DNA of 34,158 bases from Triparma columacea (taxonomy: Eukaryota; Sar; Bolidophyceae; Parmales; Triparmaceae), in contig BRYA01000434.1 in assembly GCA_030267965.1 (NCBI GenBank), positions 1-34,158 on the forward strand, in the 5' to 3' direction. This document shows, one piece after another, positions 19,767 through 28,828 of the stretch. Every line of letters begins with the position of its first letter. Within the stretch, counting starts at the first letter, position 1. Below the pieces are notes generated by a model. It worked only from the letters and a program-made list of their open reading frames with translations. It made no database searches and was not told the DNA's origin. The translations under genes were made by a program, and so were the position numbers.

Positions 19767-21788
19767 TTACAGATATTCCAGAATGACTCTCCACAAAACT
19801 TTCGGGATCTTGTCCCGTGTCTCAGTTGCCTTAAGCGGTGCTTCAACTCCGTCCATTTTCTTCTGCTTCAGGCTATCATTCTCCACGTGATCCCAGGTTA
19901 ACTTGAGGCACAGCAGAGCGTTGACGCGTTCCACCACAGCGACATTACGGTGCCACCTGTAATGTAGGAGGTCCTCGACAGTCGGCATGTTTTTAGAGGC
20001 AGCGGCAGCAATTAGGGCAGTGCAGTTCAAGAAGCAGTCTTCACCGGTAGAAACGGCGGGAGATAGAATGAGTTTCGTTAGGGCAGAGCAATTTCTGAAG
20101 GCGGAAGGGCCAATCGACGTCACTCCATCTGGGATGGTGATGGCCGTTAGGGAGGAGCATCCCGAGAAGGCTTCCCAGCTAATTATCGTCAATCCGTCCG
20201 GGATGGTGATGGCCGTGAGGGAGGTGCATTCGCAGAAGGCATAACTGCCAATCGATGTCACTGAGTCCGGGATGGTGATGGCCGTGAGGGAGGAGCATCC
20301 CTCAAAGGCGTCATCGCCAATTCTCGTCACTCCGTCCGGGATGGTGATGGCTGTGAGTGAGGAGCAATCCCTGAAGGCACAATTGCCAATCGATGTCACT
20401 CCGTCCGGGATAGTGATGGCCGTGAGGGAGGTGCATCTTACGAAGGTTTCTTTGGCAATCGATGTCACTCCGTCCAGGATGGTGATGGTAGTGAGGGAGG
20501 TGCATCTTAGGAAGGCTTCATTGCCAATCGCCGTCACTCCGTCGTGGATGGTGATGGTCTTGAGGGAGTCGCATTCGTAGAAGGCCTTATTGCCAAGCGA
20601 AGTCACTCCGTCCGGGATTGTGATGGCCGTGAGGGAGCAGCACCCGTTGAAGGCGTCATCGCCAATCGACGTCACTCCGTCCGGGATTTTGATGGCCGTG
20701 AGTCTGGAGCAGTCGTAGAAGGCCTTATTGCCAATCGACGTCACTCCGTCCGGGATTGTTATGGCCGTGAGGTCGGAGCATCCTAGAAAGGCATCATCGC
20801 CAATCGACGTCACTCCGTCCGGGATGGTAATGGTCGTGAGGGAGGCGCATCCAGCGAAGGTGTTATTAGGAATCGACGTCACTCCTTGGGAAATAATCAC
20901 TTCTATGAGTTCATAATTGCCTTCGAAGCTCTCTGTTCCGGAGAACTCTGCTATTCTGGGAAGGGGAGCGTACCTATCATATGGGTCGTCATATTCACTA
21001 CCATAGTCATCACTATAGTCATCACCATACTCATCACCATAAGCAAAGTCAAATTCACTCATCGTAGGGATGGCGAATGCCGCCTCGTTCACGGCCTTGG
21101 TACACGCGGCCAGCTTGGCCCTCGCGTCCTTGTCCTTGGGTTTCATCTGGCAAACCTTCTTAAAGTCCTTCTTCGCGGCCTTGTTCTTGCCGAGCGCAAA
21201 ATTTGCCGAACCCCTTCTATAATAAGCCTTTACGTATTGCGGGTCAATTTTAATTGCACAGTCGGCGTCTAGGATGGCCTGCCCATATTGTTCCATCTTG
21301 ATGTAGGCCATGGCCCTGTTGGAGAATAAAACAGAAGTCTCGTGAAGCTCAAGTGCCTGGGTGTACAGGTCCGCCGCCTGCGCGAAGTAGGGTTGAGATT
21401 GGAGGTGGGTTAGATCAGAATAGGACCTTATGAGGCGCACAGGTCACATTTTGCCTATCGAAAAGAGTAAAGATGCCAAGCATGCGGCCTTTCAACACGA
21501 GACACCACTTTTAGCCCACTTTCAACCCTCCCTCCCCACCCCTTTCCCTCAGAGACCCCCCCATATCAGCATTTACACCCCATAGATCCCCCACCCTGCA
21601 CCAATGCCCCCAAAAAACTGCTTCACAACCCTGTTTTCCCTCAAATCTCTCTCGACCGGACAGCCTGCATGACTCTCAAACACCTCACACTGACCACTGA
21701 CCTCACTGTACTTGCATATCTTCAGCGCTTCATTGCCACTGTCTTTGAGGCGCAAAGCCTTCTCCTCCGGTGTCTCCATTGCTGCCAT
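19767..21788 (-). CDS. PP5-type TPR domain fused to an LRR_5 protein, two exons
   Basis: Exons 21788-21702 and 21377-19767 (intron 324 bp, GTCAGT...CGCAG, phase 0) give 565 residues. Residues 1-130 are three TPR motifs of the protein phosphatase 5 type: DSGNEALKICKYSE|AADLY, YYRRGSANFALGK, then KPKDKDARAKL. The splice site falls inside TPR 1 and joins it cleanly. Residue 135 is the Met of an otherwise ordinary member of the neighbouring LRR family (MSEFDFAYGDEYGDDY), followed by 12 LRR_5 repeats, a degenerate 13th and the conserved tail ending IPKVLWRVILEYL. No phosphatase domain is present. The PP5 TPR domain normally binds the Hsp90 C-terminus, so the fusion could link an LRR array to a chaperone; that is inference. 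The four residues before the internal Met (AIPT) are encoded by what is 5' UTR in a paralogue. Confidence 0.85.
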
Positions 21789-22073
21789 TTTTCAATGTTT
21801 TCCTATGTTATTAAACATAATTTGCTCCCCAATTTGCTCTCCAATTTATCTCCATTTTATCTCCATCTTATCGCCACTTTATCGCCACTTTGACACCTAC
21901 TACACATAACAACGCAACATAACAAAACATACACACAACCATTTACCTTCTACATACCATCTACTGACATTTCAGAAACAGAATCCAACACCGAAAAATC
22001 GCAACCCCTCCCAACGCACCTCCTCGCAACCCCTCGCCCCGCACCTCGCAACCCCTCCCACCACACCTCCCAC
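21789..22073. promoter_or_regulatory. Divergent intergenic region between TPR-LRR gene and armadillo-like fragment
   Basis: 285 bp separate two start codons on opposite strands. It is AT-rich near 21800-21910 (with repeated TTTATCTCCA and TATCGCCAC words) and C-rich near 22000-22070. It probably carries the promoter that came with the PP5-like TPR exons. No specific box can be assigned. Confidence 0.4.
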
Positions 22074-22878
22074 ATGACCCCCTGGCCCCCAACCGCCGCT
22101 GACCTGCTCAGCCCCAGTACCCAGCTCACCGCCCTGCAGGTTTGCCTGCAGCGCCTGACGGAGGACGTGGAGGACATGGCGAACGTGTTCCCGGTCGCCG
22201 CTGGCCAGCCTGGCCTCCTAGCGGCGCTGGCCAGTCTGGCCCGCGAGGAAGGCGAGGCGGGCCTCCTCGCGATGACCATCCTCGCCTACCTGGCACGTGT
22301 CTTCACCCTCGCGCCGCTGCTGACGAGCACAGAGGGGCTCGTGGACGCGATCGCACACACCCCACACCACTGGTGTCTTGTGCCTCTCCGGGCTCGGCCT
22401 CGGCAAGCCCATTGGCCCGTGCCACGAGCGGGTGGTCGCCAACGCCGGCGTGCTCGAGCTGCTCGTCGTCGGCATCGAGAACAACCCTGAAATGGCGTGC
22501 AGCGTGCTCGCGTCCTTCTGCGTGAGCCGCGGCACCAAGCAAACCATTCACGACCACCCAGGCCTCGTGGACGCAGTCGCCAAGGCGCTACATGAGCACA
22601 AGACAATGATGGCCGCCTTCCTCTTCTTCGGGCTCGCGGGCAGTCCGGCGCTTCAGGTGCCCCTGGCGCACAACCCGGCGGTGCTCGGCGCGCTCCTCGG
22701 CGTTCTGGAGGGCTGCGACGACGACAAAGTGATCGAGTATACCGTGGCGGCCGTGTCCGAGCTCACCAAACCCGAGGAGAACCGCGCGATCATGGCCGAG
22801 GGCGGGCGCTTCGCCGACGTGCTGCGCAATCACAGGGGCGAGCGTGGGGCGGAGGCAGGGCTCGCGAACCTGCAGTAG
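22074..22878 (+). pseudogene. Armadillo-like helical repeat gene, GC-rich, one frameshift
   Basis: Two overlapping frames together read as one helical-repeat protein of about 268 residues. The first runs from ATG 22074 (MTPWPPTAADLL) through LAREEGEAGLLAMTILAYLA to about 22360. The sense then passes to the next frame (TTGVLCLSGLGLGKP, then VVANAGVLELLVVGIENNP) and ends at TAG 22876-22878. The helix pattern (GVLELLVVGI, GLVDAVAKALHEHK, AVLGALLGVLEGCDDDK) is armadillo/HEAT-like. I find no GT-AG pair that would repair the shift, so one extra base (perhaps in the CCCC at 22352-22355) or a loss of two is likeliest. G+C, especially at third codon positions, is much higher than in the flanking LRR genes, suggesting a different origin. 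Sequencing error is possible, in which case this is an intact gene. Confidence 0.6.
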
Positions 22879-22937
22879 TCGCATCTGTCTCTCTAAAATT
22901 AAATAGATTGAACACAAGCGAACTTTGAGGGGTCAGA

Positions 22938-23034
22938 AAGTTGGAAATTGGAAATTGGGCGGAATGGGTGGGATTCATCATTTAAGTGAGGAAGAAGTGA
23001 AAGGAGAACGACGATTGATTCAAAAACAAAGACT
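22938..23034. repeat. Duplicated 3' flank of LRR genes, copy 2
   Basis: Matches 19665-19766 (see the words listed there) with a few indels, and lies immediately after the stop codon of the 25-repeat LRR gene. A shorter version of the same flank, from CGACGATTGATTCAAAAACA, occurs at 18546-18582, and a diverged one at 25574-25600. Confidence 0.85.
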
Positions 23035-25266
23035 TTACAGATATTCCAGAATTACTCTCCACAAAACTTTCGGGATCTTATCACGTGCCTCAGTTGCCTT
23101 TAGCAGGCCTTCAACTCCGTCGATTTTCTTCTCCTTCAGACTATCCGGTCCACTGGGTTGGTTCTCCACGTGATCCCAGGTACCCTTGAGGCACAGAAGA
23201 GCGTTGACGCGTTCCACCACAGCGACATTACGGTGCCACCTGTAATGGAGTAGGTCCTCGACAGTCGGCATGTTTTTATCAGCAGCAGCAGCGATTAGGG
23301 TAGTGCAGTTCGAGAAGCAGTCTTCACCGATGGAAACGGCAGGAGATAGAATGAGTTTTGTCAGGGCGGAGCAATCCCTGAAGGCGCGTTCGCCAATTGT
23401 CGTCACTCCATCTGGGATGGTGATGGCTGTGAGAGAGGAGCATCTGGAGAAGGCGTTAGCTTCAATCATCGTCACTCCGTCCGGGATGGTGATGGCCGTG
23501 AGGGCTCCGCATCCAGAGAAGGCCGAGCTGGCAATCGTCGTCACGCAGTCTGGGATGCTGATGGCCGTGAGGGAGGAGCATCTGAGGAAGGCGGCATGGC
23601 CAATCGCTGTCACTCCGTCGTGAATGGTGATGGCCGTGAGGGAGGAGCAATCCCCCAAGGCGCCATTGCCAATCGACGTCACTCCGTCCGGGATAGTGAT
23701 GGCCGTGAGGGAGGAGCATCTTTTAAAGGCCCAGTTGCCAATCGTCATCACTCCTTCCGGGATGGTGATGGCCGTGAGGGAGGAGCATCCTTCGAAGGCG
23801 GAACGGCCAATCGTCGTCACTGAGTCCGGGATGGTGATGGCCGTGAGGGAGGAGCAGTCGTAGAAGGCGTAATCGCTAATCGTCGTAACTCCGTCCGGGA
23901 TGGTGAAGGACGTGAGGGAGGAGCATTCGTGGAAGGCGAAATCACTAATCATCGTCACTTCGTTCGGGATGGTGATGGCCGTGAGGGAGGAGCATTTGTA
24001 GAGGGCCGCATGGCTAATTGTCGTCACTGAGTCCGGGATGATGATGGAAGTGAGTAAGGAGCATCCTTGAAAGGCCCCGTCACCAATCTCCGTCACTCCG
24101 TCTGGGATTGTGATGGACATGAGGGAGGAGCATCCTAGAAAGGCACATTTGCCAATCTTCGTCACTCCATCCGGGATTGTGATGGCCGTGAGGGAGGTGC
24201 ATCGTACGAAGGCTTCATCGCCAATCGCCGTCACTCCGTCGTGGATGGTGACGGCCGTGAGGGAGGAGCATTCATAGAAGGAGCGTTTGCCAATCGTTGT
24301 CACTCCGTCCGGGATGGTGATGGCCGCGAGGGAGGAGCATCCTTCAAAGGCGCAAATGCCAATCGTCGTCACTCCATCTGGGATTGTGATGACAATGAGG
24401 GAGGAGCATCCTGCGAAGGCGCGATCGCCAATCTCCGTCACTGAGTCTGGGATTGTGATGGCCGTGAGGGAGGAGCATGTGTTGAAGGCGCTCTCCCTAA
24501 TCGTCGTCACTCCGTCCGGGATGGTGATGGTCGTGAGGGAGGAGCATCCCCTGAAGGTTTCGTGTGCAATCTCCGTCACTCCGTCCGCGATGGTGATGGC
24601 TGTGAGGGAGGAACATCCTTCAAAGGCCCAGGGGCCAATCTCCTTCACTCCGTCTGGGATTGTGATGGCCGTGAGGGAGGAGCATCCAGAGAAGGTACGG
24701 TTGCCAAATGTTGTCACTCCGTCTGGGATAGTGATGGCCGTGAGGGAGGAGCATTCTTTAAAGGCCCAGTCGCCAATCTTCGTCACTCCGTCTGGGATTG
24801 TGATGGCCGTGAGGGAGGAGCATCCCAAGAAGGCGTTACGGCCAATCATCATCACTCCGTGTGGGATTTTGATGGCCGTGAGGGAGGAGCATCTTTGAAA
24901 GGTCCAGTTGCTAATCATCTTCACTCCGTCTGGGATTGTGATGGCCTTAAGGGATGAGCATCCTTCAAAGGCACATTCGCCAATCTTTGTCACTGAGTCC
25001 GGGATGGTGACAGCCGTGAGGGAGGCGCATCCAGAGAAGGTTTCGTGGGCAATCGACGTCACTCCTTGGGCAAAAGTCACTTCTGTAAGTTCACGATTGC
25101 CTCTGAAGCTCCCTCTTTCGGCGGAGTATACTGCTGTTTTGGGAAGGGGAGAGTACCAATCATCTCGGTTTTTATAATCTCCATCACTATCACTATACTC
25201 ATCACCATACTCATCACTATCGTCATCACTATAGTCATCACCATAAGCAAAGACAAATTCACTCAT
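23035..25266 (-). CDS. LRR_5 (BspA-type) protein, 25 repeats
   Basis: 743 residues, intronless, starting MSEFVFAYGDDYSDDDSDEY at 25264-25266. About 60 residues of Asp/Tyr/Ser-rich leader, the strand cap NRELTEVTFAQGVTSI, 25 tandem 23-residue LRR_5 repeats, one degenerate repeat (SIGEDCFSNC) and the family tail ending IPKVLWRVILEYL. The array shows internal block duplication: a rare IHDGVTAIG variant appears at repeats 12/13 and again at 21/22, and an IAHETF variant at repeats 1 and 8. No signal peptide or membrane segment. The frame is intact despite the expansion, which argues for selection on the protein or a very recent origin. Partner and function unknown. Confidence 0.9.
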   Translation of the reverse strand: MSEFVFAYGDDYSDDDSDEYGDEYSDSDGDYKNRDDWYSPLPKTAVYSAERGSFRGNRELTEVTFAQGVTSIAHETFSGCASLTAVTIPDSVTKIGECAFEGCSSLKAITIPDGVKMISNWTFQRCSSLTAIKIPHGVMMIGRNAFLGCSSLTAITIPDGVTKIGDWAFKECSSLTAITIPDGVTTFGNRTFSGCSSLTAITIPDGVKEIGPWAFEGCSSLTAITIADGVTEIAHETFRGCSSLTTITIPDGVTTIRESAFNTCSSLTAITIPDSVTEIGDRAFAGCSSLIVITIPDGVTTIGICAFEGCSSLAAITIPDGVTTIGKRSFYECSSLTAVTIHDGVTAIGDEAFVRCTSLTAITIPDGVTKIGKCAFLGCSSLMSITIPDGVTEIGDGAFQGCSLLTSIIIPDSVTTISHAALYKCSSLTAITIPNEVTMISDFAFHECSSLTSFTIPDGVTTISDYAFYDCSSLTAITIPDSVTTIGRSAFEGCSSLTAITIPEGVMTIGNWAFKRCSSLTAITIPDGVTSIGNGALGDCSSLTAITIHDGVTAIGHAAFLRCSSLTAISIPDCVTTIASSAFSGCGALTAITIPDGVTMIEANAFSRCSSLTAITIPDGVTTIGERAFRDCSALTKLILSPAVSIGEDCFSNCTTLIAAAADKNMPTVEDLLHYRWHRNVAVVERVNALLCLKGTWDHVENQPSGPDSLKEKKIDGVEGLLKATEARDKIPKVLWRVILEYL

Positions 25267-25600
25267 CAGATGGGATGGAGGGAGGATCTTTTATATCGTC
25301 CTTTTGGTAGCCTAACCTTAACCCTGGATTATTATACCGTTTGTTTGTTAACAGTTTGAACCCTCAATGAATTCTGAGGTACGGTAGAGACGAGTAGAGG
25401 TTGTTTTGTCCCCTTAACTAATTTACTTCTTCTTTTTTTTTGTCCTCCGTCAGATGTCGGTCATTTTGTTCCCCTCCTTTTTTTTGTCTTTACCTTTTGT
25501 ATGATATGGTAGGAGCTAATCTTTTTTCCCACTCCTCCCTGTCGGTGTTGTGGGTGTCTCAGATATAAAAAATTGAACGATTGATTCAACAACAAAGACT
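25267..25600. other. Spacer between 25-repeat and 13-repeat LRR genes
   Basis: About 330 bp. 25283-25340 is a promoter block nearly identical to 27039-27096. The remainder contains T-rich runs (25430-25441, 25478-25486) and no gene. Confidence 0.7.
25283..25340 (-). promoter_or_regulatory. Conserved LRR-gene promoter block, copy 1
   Basis: On the minus strand it carries TATAAAAGATCCTC (TATA box at 25288-25295, 21 bp before the ATG), AAAAGGACG just upstream, and a distal ATAATCCAGGGTTAAGG element. It differs from the copy at 27039-27096 at only a handful of positions, so it was duplicated together with the gene. Confidence 0.65.
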
Positions 25601-27025
25601 TTACAGATATTCCAGAATTACTCTCCACAAAACTTTCGGGATCTTCTCCCGTGCCTCAGTTGCCTTTAGCAGGCCTTCAACTCCGTCCATTTCATTCTGC
25701 TGCAGACTATCCGGTCCGCTGCGTTGATTCTCCACCTGATCCCAGGTTCTCTTGATGCACAGTAGAACGGTGACGCGTTCACGTATGCGGTGCCACCTAG
25801 AATGGAGGAGGTCCTCGACGGTCGACATATTTTGACCAGCAGCGGCAGAGATTAGGGCGGTGCAGCCCAAGAAGCAGTTTGGACCGATGGAAACAGCAGG
25901 AGATAGACTGAGTTTCGTTAGGGCGGAGCATCCTTCGAAGGCCCCGATGAAGGCGTCGTTGCCAATCGACATCACTGAGTCTGGGATTGTGATGGCCGTG
26001 AGGGAGGAGCAGTCTCCGAAGGCGCCATCGCCAATCTTCGTCACTCCGTCCGGGATGGTGATGTCCATGAGGGAGGAGCAACTTCTGAAGGCGTAACGGC
26101 CAATCATCGTCACTGAGTCCGGGATGGTGATGGCCGTGAGGGAGGAGCAATATTCGAAGGCAGAAGTGCCAATCTTCGTCACTCCATCCGGGATGGTGAT
26201 GACCGTGAGGGAGGAGCATTCTTCAAAGGCGGAACGGCCAATCGTCGTCACTGAGTCCGGGATGGTGATGGCCGTGAGGGAGGAGCATCCGTTGAAGGCG
26301 AACTTGCCAATTGTCGTCACTCCATCCGGGATGGTGAAGGCCGTGAGGGAGGAGCATCCGTAGAAGGTGCTTCTACCAATCATCATCACTCTGTCTGGGA
26401 TGGTGATAGCCTTGAGGTCGGAGCATCCGGAGAAGGCGTAATCGCCAATTGTCGTCACTGAGTCCAGGATGGTGATGGCTGTGAGGTTGGAGCATTTGTA
26501 GAAAGCTCCAATGCCAATCCTTGTCACTCCCCCCGGGATGTTGATTTCCCTGAGGGAGTAGCATCTTTCGAGGGTATGATCGCCAATCGTCGTCACTCCA
26601 TCCGGGATGGTGATGGCCGTGAGGGAGACGCATCTAGTGAAGGCGTAATTGCCAATCTTCGTAAGTCCGTCCGGGATGGTGATGGCCCTGAGGGAGGTGC
26701 ATTTGTAGAAGGCGCCATTGTCAATCGTCATCACTCCATCTGGGATAATAATGTCCGTTAGGGAGGAGCATCCAGAGAAGGCGTATTCGCCAATCGTCGT
26801 CACTCCTTGTGCAAAAGTCACTTCTGTGAGTTGACGATTGTCGTCGAAGCTCTCTGTTCCGGAGTATACTGCTGTTCTGGGAAGGGAAGAGTCCCCATCA
26901 TCTGGGTCGTCATATTTACCATAATAGTTACCACCAGGGTAGTCTTCACTACTAGGGTAATCACCATATTCATCACTATCGTCATCACTGTAGTCATAAC
27001 CATAAGCAAAGTCTAATTCACTCAT
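25601..27025 (-). CDS. LRR_5 (BspA-type) protein, 13 repeats
   Basis: 474 residues, intronless, starting MSELDFAYGYDYSDDDSDEY at 27023-27025. Acidic Tyr/Asp leader (about 65 residues), strand cap NRQLTEVTFAQGVTTIG, 13 LRR_5 repeats, a degenerate repeat (SIGPNCFLGC) and the conserved tail ending IPKVLWRVILEYL. The 13th repeat carries a small internal duplication (AFIGAFEGC), an in-frame slip of four residues. The tail is the most diverged of the four paralogues (SRWHRIRERVTVLLCIKRTW), which suggests this is an older copy even though its promoter is almost identical to that of its neighbour. No signal peptide or membrane segment. Confidence 0.9.
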   Translation of the reverse strand: MSELDFAYGYDYSDDDSDEYGDYPSSEDYPGGNYYGKYDDPDDGDSSLPRTAVYSGTESFDDNRQLTEVTFAQGVTTIGEYAFSGCSSLTDIIIPDGVMTIDNGAFYKCTSLRAITIPDGLTKIGNYAFTRCVSLTAITIPDGVTTIGDHTLERCYSLREINIPGGVTRIGIGAFYKCSNLTAITILDSVTTIGDYAFSGCSDLKAITIPDRVMMIGRSTFYGCSSLTAFTIPDGVTTIGKFAFNGCSSLTAITIPDSVTTIGRSAFEECSSLTVITIPDGVTKIGTSAFEYCSSLTAITIPDSVTMIGRYAFRSCSSLMDITIPDGVTKIGDGAFGDCSSLTAITIPDSVMSIGNDAFIGAFEGCSALTKLSLSPAVSIGPNCFLGCTALISAAAGQNMSTVEDLLHSRWHRIRERVTVLLCIKRTWDQVENQRSGPDSLQQNEMDGVEGLLKATEAREKIPKVLWRVILEYL

Positions 27026-27724
27026 AGTAGGGATGGAGAGGATCTTTTATCCCGTCCTTTTGGTAACCTAACCTTAACCCTGGATTATTATACAGTCTTG
27101 TCGTTAATAGCTTCAATCTTCAAGAATTCCTACATTATTGACGGGAATCAGGAGTGTTAGTGTGGTGTGATAAGTTAAGAACAAGGGAGCGGGTTGTGAG
27201 ACCCTCAAGGAATGCGCCATTGAGGCGTCAATGGCGGTTTTCTACCGATAGCAACCCCAATATGATACTAACAGTATCTGAAATATGGCCGAAAGTAGTA
27301 TTATCTTGTCTATGAGACGAAAAATCCAACCCAATGAATACTCAGTCAGGTCAACCGGGATTGAAGAGGGGAAATAACCTCAACTTGGACGTGAATGGGA
27401 GATAAAAATCAACAAGAGGACAAATAACAACTGGTGAAAGCCTTGAAACGTGTTATCATTGTCATTGTTGTCCTTCTTACCTTTTGAATCAAAGCAATAA
27501 ATTTGATCCTCTTTTTGGCTCCTTTTTGCCTCTTCCCTCCACGACTTCTGCAAATTAATTAATTATCAACCTCAGTCAAGACGCACACAAACGCAAAAAC
27601 TAATAAATACAAATTCGTGTTTCCTTCGATAAAATCAATCTCAAAGATTCCCTCCCTCCCTTCTCCCCTACTCAAAGCTTCCCTTCTCAAAGCTTCCCAA
27701 CATATCTTTCCCTTAACCCACCCC
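27026..27724. other. Intergenic region right of the LRR cluster
   Basis: About 700 bp. 27039-27096 is the promoter block of the 13-repeat LRR gene. The right end (27550-27724) should be the 3' UTR of the next gene. The middle shows no open frame, repeat or RNA structure that I can defend. Confidence 0.6.
27039..27096 (-). promoter_or_regulatory. Conserved LRR-gene promoter block, copy 2
   Basis: Counterpart of 25283-25340. Here the TATA position (27044-27051) reads GATAAAAG instead of TATAAAAG. It is followed by ATCCTCTCC and CATCCCTACT up to the ATG. The CATCCCTAC part of this 5' UTR is the sequence that became coding in the TPR-LRR fusion. Confidence 0.6.
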
Positions 27725-28728
27725 CTACGTATAACTGCTCTTATCAACTGGTTGAGCGTAAGCGACAACAGGTGGCGGTGCGCTCGCCTGCACGTACTGC
27801 TGCTGCGCGTACGCCTGCTGCGGCTGCATAGGCTGCTGCACGTACGCCTGAGGGGGGGGGTAATTGGCGGGGTAACCACCCTGGGGGGGGGGGTAACCAC
27901 CGTAGGGGGACTGGGGGGGGTAAGCGGGCTGGGGCATCTGGTGGCCGTACACTCCGGGCTGCTGCTGGACGTTTATGGTGACCTGAGGAACGGCCTGCTG
28001 CCTCTGCTGCTGGTTGGAGCGCACTATTATGTGCTCCCTCTTTGACTGGAGCTCGGAACCGTAGCAGACGCCGGCGATGGCCAGGATTAGGGTGGGGATG
28101 GAAAGAACGGAGGCGACGACTATGGAGTGGGACATGGAATCACGATCGGAGTCGGAGGCGTCAGAGTACACGTCGTAGAGACGGGAGAGGGAAATTATTA
28201 CGGCGATGGCTACACAACCAGAGCAACCTATGAACCAAGATATTAGCTAGGAGGGGAGAGGGAGGGGGGTGAGGAGGGGGGGGGGGAGGGACGTAGTGTA
28301 GTGCACTCACCTCTCGAGAGCTGTTTTTAGCACCGAAGTAACCGCAAGCAGGGATCATGAGGCCGAAGATGAGGGGCCAGATACTCCAGGCCATATCCAC
28401 ATCGTTCACAGTTGAACTGTAGATGAAGTTTGCGAACTCAAGGAATGCTGCGGTGGGAAGGGGAATGTCCAGCAATTGTGACACAAGGACGAAGGACGGG
28501 GTAAGTGGGGATAAGGGGTGAAGGGGTATCTATCTAGCCTATCGATCTATCAATCTATTTGCTATCTATTTATCTATAATAAACAGTCTCAAAGGGCAGG
28601 ATTCTCGACTTGTTGATATGCTCACCCATTGCAGATGATATCGACAACACTTTACGGACCAAGCCTGCGCGCTCCGGGTTCACATCGAGACCGTAGACTC
28701 GGGTTACTAAGTGGCCTTGGTCGTTCAT
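27725..28728 (-). CDS. Small polytopic membrane protein with Pro/Gln/Tyr-rich tail, three exons
   Basis: Exons 28728-28626, 28447-28311 and 28246-27725 (introns 178 and 64 bp; phases 1 and 0) give 253 residues from MNDQGHLVTRVYGLDVNPE. Joins read SISSAM|AFLEFANF and KNSSRE|LISWFIG. There are three clear hydrophobic segments (AWSIWPLIFGLMIPACGYFG, LISWFIGCSGCVAIAVIISL, IVVASVLSIPTLILAIAGVC) and a possible weaker one near residues 25-42. A basic stretch follows, then a cytosolic-type tail of about 100 residues rich in PPQ, YPP and QQ motifs, like tails that bind WW or SH3 domains. I do not recognise the family. It is divergently arranged with the CEP78-like gene, about 100 bp between start codons. 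The 64-bp intron is the shortest here and is nearly all C and T. Confidence 0.8.
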
Positions 28729-28828
28729 TTTGAACGACTTTTAAACCCTTTTCTGCAATATGTTTCCCCGATCGGCTTGGAAATCCTCTCGGGAACTGGC
28801 AGAGAGTGGACTGGATCAATATACAACT
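28729..28828. promoter_or_regulatory. 100-bp bidirectional promoter
   Basis: The start codons of the membrane-protein gene (minus, 28728) and the CEP78-like gene (plus, 28829) are only 100 bp apart, so this segment must contain both promoters and both 5' UTRs. No TATA box is visible. If the CEP78-like gene used the in-frame Met at 28760 instead, the gap would be 31 bp, which seems too small. Confidence 0.55.

Noticed and set aside
23270..24957. Long plus-strand open frames across the LRR arrays (reading MVMAVREEHP-type repeats)
   Set aside because: They are the antisense of the 69-bp repeat units; the repeat keeps any stop-free frame open. The minus-strand frames have the LRR_5 pattern, promoter and conserved tail.
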